From the NCBI GenBank assembly GCA_902773395.1, contig CACYEJ010000305.1:1-15648 (forward strand): DNA of 15,648 nt, in the 5' to 3' direction. Source of the DNA: an uncultured Ruminococcus sp. GTDB taxonomy: Bacteria; Bacillota_A; Clostridia; Oscillospirales; Acutalibacteraceae. Shown in pieces: positions 13,386 through 15,648 of this stretch (within the stretch, counting starts at the first letter, position 1; every line of letters starts with the position of its first letter). The translations under genes and the position numbers were made by a program. The notes below the pieces were generated by a model that was given only the letters and a program-made list of their open reading frames with translations, made no database searches and was not told where the DNA came from.

Positions 13386-14656
13386 TGGATATCAAAACAG
13401 TTGAAAGCAGCCTTGTAAAGGATAAGTACTATGTGCTTAATCACCCGTCAGGACTGACAATTTATGTTTACCCGAAAGAGGGCTACAAGTCTGCGTATGC
13501 GATTTTCGGCACAAAGTACGGTTCTGTCAATACACGATTTAAAATCGACGGCGGTGAGGAGATTACTGTGCCGGACGGTATCGCTCATTATCTGGAGCAT
13601 AAGCTCTTTGAGAGCGAGGACGGCGACGCTTTTGCTCGATACGCAAAAACCGGCGCAAATGCGAATGCTTACACTTCCTTTGAAAAGACGTGCTATCTTT
13701 TTTCATGCACCGATAAATTTGAGGAGTCGCTGGAGATTCTTCTTGACTTCGTTCAGTCGCCGTATTTTACAGCGGAAACTGTTGCTAAGGAGCAGGGCAT
13801 TATCGGTCAGGAAATCAAAATGTACGATGATTCCCCAAGCTGGAGAGTGATGTTCAATACATTAGTCGGTATGTACCACAAGCACCCGGTTAGAATTGAT
13901 ATTGCAGGTACGGTTGAGTCTATAGCCGAGATTACAGCGGAAAAGCTTTATGAGTGCTACAACAGCTTCTATAATCTGAATAATATGGTGCTTTGCGTTG
14001 CCGGTAATGTTACGGTTGAACAGGTTCTCTCCGTAGCGGACAGGCTGCTTAAACCGAACGAGAAGCATGTAATTGAGAATTTCTTTGAGGACGAGCCGTA
14101 TGAGGTAGCCGAGAAATATGTTGAGCAGAAATTCCCGGTGACTATTCCTATGTTTTATCTTGGATTCAAGGAGAATATCGGCAGCTCAGCGGCTACAAGC
14201 AAGCAGCTTGCATATACCGATATTTTATTGAATATCCTTGCTTCGCCGTCCAGCAAACTGTACAATCAGCTTATGGATAAAGGCTTGATTAACGAGAGCT
14301 TTAGCTATGAGTACATGGAAGGCCCTAATTATGCGGCGGTTCTCTTTGGCGGCGAGTCACGCAATCCAAAACAGGCAGCGGAATTTATCAAGGACGCTGT
14401 CAGAGATATCAAACAGAACGGCATTGACAAGGAAGCCTTTGAGCTTGCAAAACGTTCCGTTTACGGAAATACAATCTCCAGCTTTAACAGCAACGAGAAT
14501 ATTGCAAATACACTTGTTGATATGCACTTTAATGACAGGACAATCTTTGATTACGTTGATGCGGTTGCTGACGCTTCTGTAGAGGATATCGAGAAACGAT
14601 TGACGGAAATTCTCGATCCGGACAACTGCACTCTGTCTGTGGTGACGGGCGAGTAA
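13385..14656 (+). CDS. ymfH: M16-family zinc peptidase, YmfH type (catalytic partner)
   Basis: 423 residues. The inverted zinc motif H-Y-L-E-H is at 68-72 (zinc ligands His68 and His72, catalytic Glu71). The third ligand is most likely Glu143, in I-I-G-Q-E-I-K-M-Y, 75 residues from His68, which is the family's normal distance. A second, non-catalytic M16 lobe follows from about 180 (Y-N-L-N-N-M-V-L-C-V-A-G-N). There is no signal peptide or membrane segment, so it should be cytoplasmic. The ATG overlaps the preceding TAA (TAATG), with GGAGGG 5 bases upstream. Together with the upstream gene it should form an active/inactive heterodimer. The substrate is unknown. lgt follows after 22 bases in the same operon. 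Confidence 0.92.
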   Translation: MDIKTVESSLVKDKYYVLNHPSGLTIYVYPKEGYKSAYAIFGTKYGSVNTRFKIDGGEEITVPDGIAHYLEHKLFESEDGDAFARYAKTGANANAYTSFEKTCYLFSCTDKFEESLEILLDFVQSPYFTAETVAKEQGIIGQEIKMYDDSPSWRVMFNTLVGMYHKHPVRIDIAGTVESIAEITAEKLYECYNSFYNLNNMVLCVAGNVTVEQVLSVADRLLKPNEKHVIENFFEDEPYEVAEKYVEQKFPVTIPMFYLGFKENIGSSAATSKQLAYTDILLNILASPSSKLYNQLMDKGLINESFSYEYMEGPNYAAVLFGGESRNPKQAAEFIKDAVRDIKQNGIDKEAFELAKRSVYGNTISSFNSNENIANTLVDMHFNDRTIFDYVDAVADASVEDIEKRLTEILDPDNCTLSVVTGE

Positions 14657-14678
14657 TGCGAGAAAGGACTGTAATTTA

Positions 14679-15485
14679 TTGTCGCAATATAACGTAGAAT
14701 TTCCGGGTTTAGGCTGGAGCTTTGAGATTTCTCCCGCTGCATTTTCGATTGGCAGCTTTTCGGTGTACTGGTATGGAATAATTATCGCTGTGGGTTTTGT
14801 GCTTGCGGTAATATACGGTATGCGGATAGCTAAGCGCCATAATGTAAACGAGGACAAGCTGCTCAACTGTGTTATCGTGGGTATGATTACGGCGGTTATC
14901 GGCGCAAGAGCCTACTACGTGGCGTTTAGCTGGAGCAGCTATAAGGACGAGCCTCTCAAGATATTTGATATTCACGGCGGCGGATTGGCGATTTACGGCG
15001 GTTTAATCGGCGCGGTGATAGGCGGCTTGACAGTTGCTAAGATTCAGAAAATGAAGCTGATGCCGATTTTAGATGTTGCGGTGCCGGGCTTTCTGATTGG
15101 TCAGGGCATAGGCAGGTGGGGCAACTTCATGAATCAGGAGGCGTTCGGCGATGAAACGCAGCTGCCGTGGAGAATGGTTTCTGAAAATACGGGCGGCGTG
15201 GGAGTGCATCCATGCTTCTTCTATGAATCGGTGTGGTGCCTGCTTGGATTTTTATTGCTGCATATTTTCGGAAAGAAATATCAGAAGTATGACGGGCAGT
15301 TGTTTTATATTTATCTGGTGTGGTACGGGTTTGAACGTATGCTTGTGGAGGGGCTGAGAACAGACAGCTTATATCTTCCGTTCGGAGGTATCAGAGTATC
15401 GCAGCTGTTGTCGTTCCTGCTGTTCCTTACCGGTATTGTAATGCTCATTGTAAATCGAAAAAAGACTAATAAAAATAATTCGTAA
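14679..15485 (+). CDS. lgt: Prolipoprotein diacylglyceryl transferase
   Basis: 268 residues. Lgt transfers diacylglycerol from phosphatidylglycerol to the lipobox cysteine of prolipoproteins, the first step of lipoprotein maturation, in the cytoplasmic membrane. Seven hydrophobic segments are seen between about 28 and 258. Key features: H-G-G-G-L-A-I-Y-G-G (99-108) with His99, the signature G-R-W-G-N-F-M-N-Q-E-A-F-G (145-157) with the essential Arg146, an H-P-C-F-F-Y-E segment (177-183) and F-E-R...E-G-L-R-T-D-S-L (218-231). The start is TTG 14679, with AAAGGA about 10 bases upstream; no ATG lies near the family's expected N-terminus. It is the last gene before a strong terminator. Confidence 0.96.
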   Translation: MSQYNVEFPGLGWSFEISPAAFSIGSFSVYWYGIIIAVGFVLAVIYGMRIAKRHNVNEDKLLNCVIVGMITAVIGARAYYVAFSWSSYKDEPLKIFDIHGGGLAIYGGLIGAVIGGLTVAKIQKMKLMPILDVAVPGFLIGQGIGRWGNFMNQEAFGDETQLPWRMVSENTGGVGVHPCFFYESVWCLLGFLLLHIFGKKYQKYDGQLFYIYLVWYGFERMLVEGLRTDSLYLPFGGIRVSQLLSFLLFLTGIVMLIVNRKKTNKNNS

Positions 15486-15495
15486 TAATTTTTAT

Positions 15496-15539
15496 GGGGA
15501 AGAATCAATCGTGCAGATGTTGTATTCTTCCCCTTTTTT
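15496..15539 (+). terminator. Intrinsic terminator after lgt
   Basis: A perfect 10-bp stem, GGGGAAGAAT (15496-15505) with ATTCTTCCCC (15524-15533), has an 18-base loop and is followed by six T (15534-15539). Confidence 0.93.
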
Positions 15540-15540
15540 G

Positions 15541-15648
15541 TTATGGACCTCTCCTTAGGGACAAATTCTGACGCAGGCGGTGAAGCTGCCAAACTCAAAA
15601 AGTTAGTGTGCGTATTTCCTCCGGCGTTGCCGGTTCGTCTGGCGTTGC
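15541..15648. repeat. Unassigned GC-richer edge, possibly part of a dispersed repeat
   Basis: Between the lgt terminator and the window end the base composition shifts. The end contains GGCGTTGC twice (15623-15630 and 15641-15648) and a compact CCGGC/GCCGG hairpin (15621-15625, 15629-15633). A frame from ATG 15543 stays open for 35 codons to the edge, but it has no good ribosome site and its product looks like no family I know. The minus strand is also open and resembles the spurious peptides often predicted from intergenic repeats. This is weak evidence. Confidence 0.25.

Noticed and set aside
14357..14866. A 169-codon minus-strand frame spanning the YmfH-lgt junction
   Set aside because: It is antisense to two confidently identified genes and crosses their boundary, with no independent support.

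Overview
The window reads as chromosomal DNA from a low-to-moderate-GC Firmicute of class Clostridia, most likely a Ruminococcus/Oscillospiraceae-type gut anaerobe. The basis is a VanZ-like protein, a MacB-type exporter with Gram-positive-style membrane-anchored adaptors, a DUF951 protein beside prfA, a YmfF/YmfH M16 pair and lgt, together with strong GGAGG ribosome sites and TTGACA-N17-TATAAT promoters. The species-level guess is inference.

Layout. (1) Positions 2-76 may hold the last codons of a rightward gene. It meets a leftward two-gene operon, an HD-domain phosphohydrolase followed by a CobW-like P-loop GTPase, at a bidirectional terminator (91-123). (2) Positions 1548-2158 are 611 bases without a protein gene but full of signals: the leftward promoter of the HD-cobW operon, a long hairpin, an isolated extended -10 followed by a strongly folded stretch, and a consensus promoter with a palindrome across its -10. 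That promoter is followed by a ~135-nt leader with paired ends before a VanZ-like membrane protein. (3) A perfect-consensus promoter (2806-2834) drives a four-gene ABC exporter: adaptor 1, ATPase, adaptor 2 with a ~210-residue insertion in its coiled-coil hairpin, and a MacB/FtsX permease. It closes with a terminator at 7874-7908. (4) Positions 7988-11920 carry translation and housekeeping genes: DUF951, release factor 1, the Sua5-type t6A enzyme, dephospho-CoA kinase and an SLT-type lytic transglycosylase with a very acidic tail. (5) Positions 12093-15485 form an operon of two M16 peptidase-like proteins (one without and one with the HxxEH zinc site) and lgt. A 24-bp imperfect hairpin in the leader precedes it and a strong terminator (15496-15539) ends it. 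The last ~110 bases are unassigned and may be the edge of a dispersed repeat.

How the genes work together. The exporter operon should form one efflux complex, probably with two different adaptors on one ATPase/permease pair. prfA, the t6A synthase and the YmfF/YmfH pair (genetically linked to EF-P modification in Bacillus) all touch translation. The lytic transglycosylase, Lgt and VanZ act at the cell envelope. Most genes are ordinary. The material most worth a second look is the non-coding DNA at 1650-2158, the leader hairpin at 12023-12077, the altered motifs of the CobW-like protein and the dual-adaptor exporter with its inserted domain. I see no CRISPR array, tRNA, rRNA, transposase or phage gene. 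All structures were found by eye, without folding or database searches.
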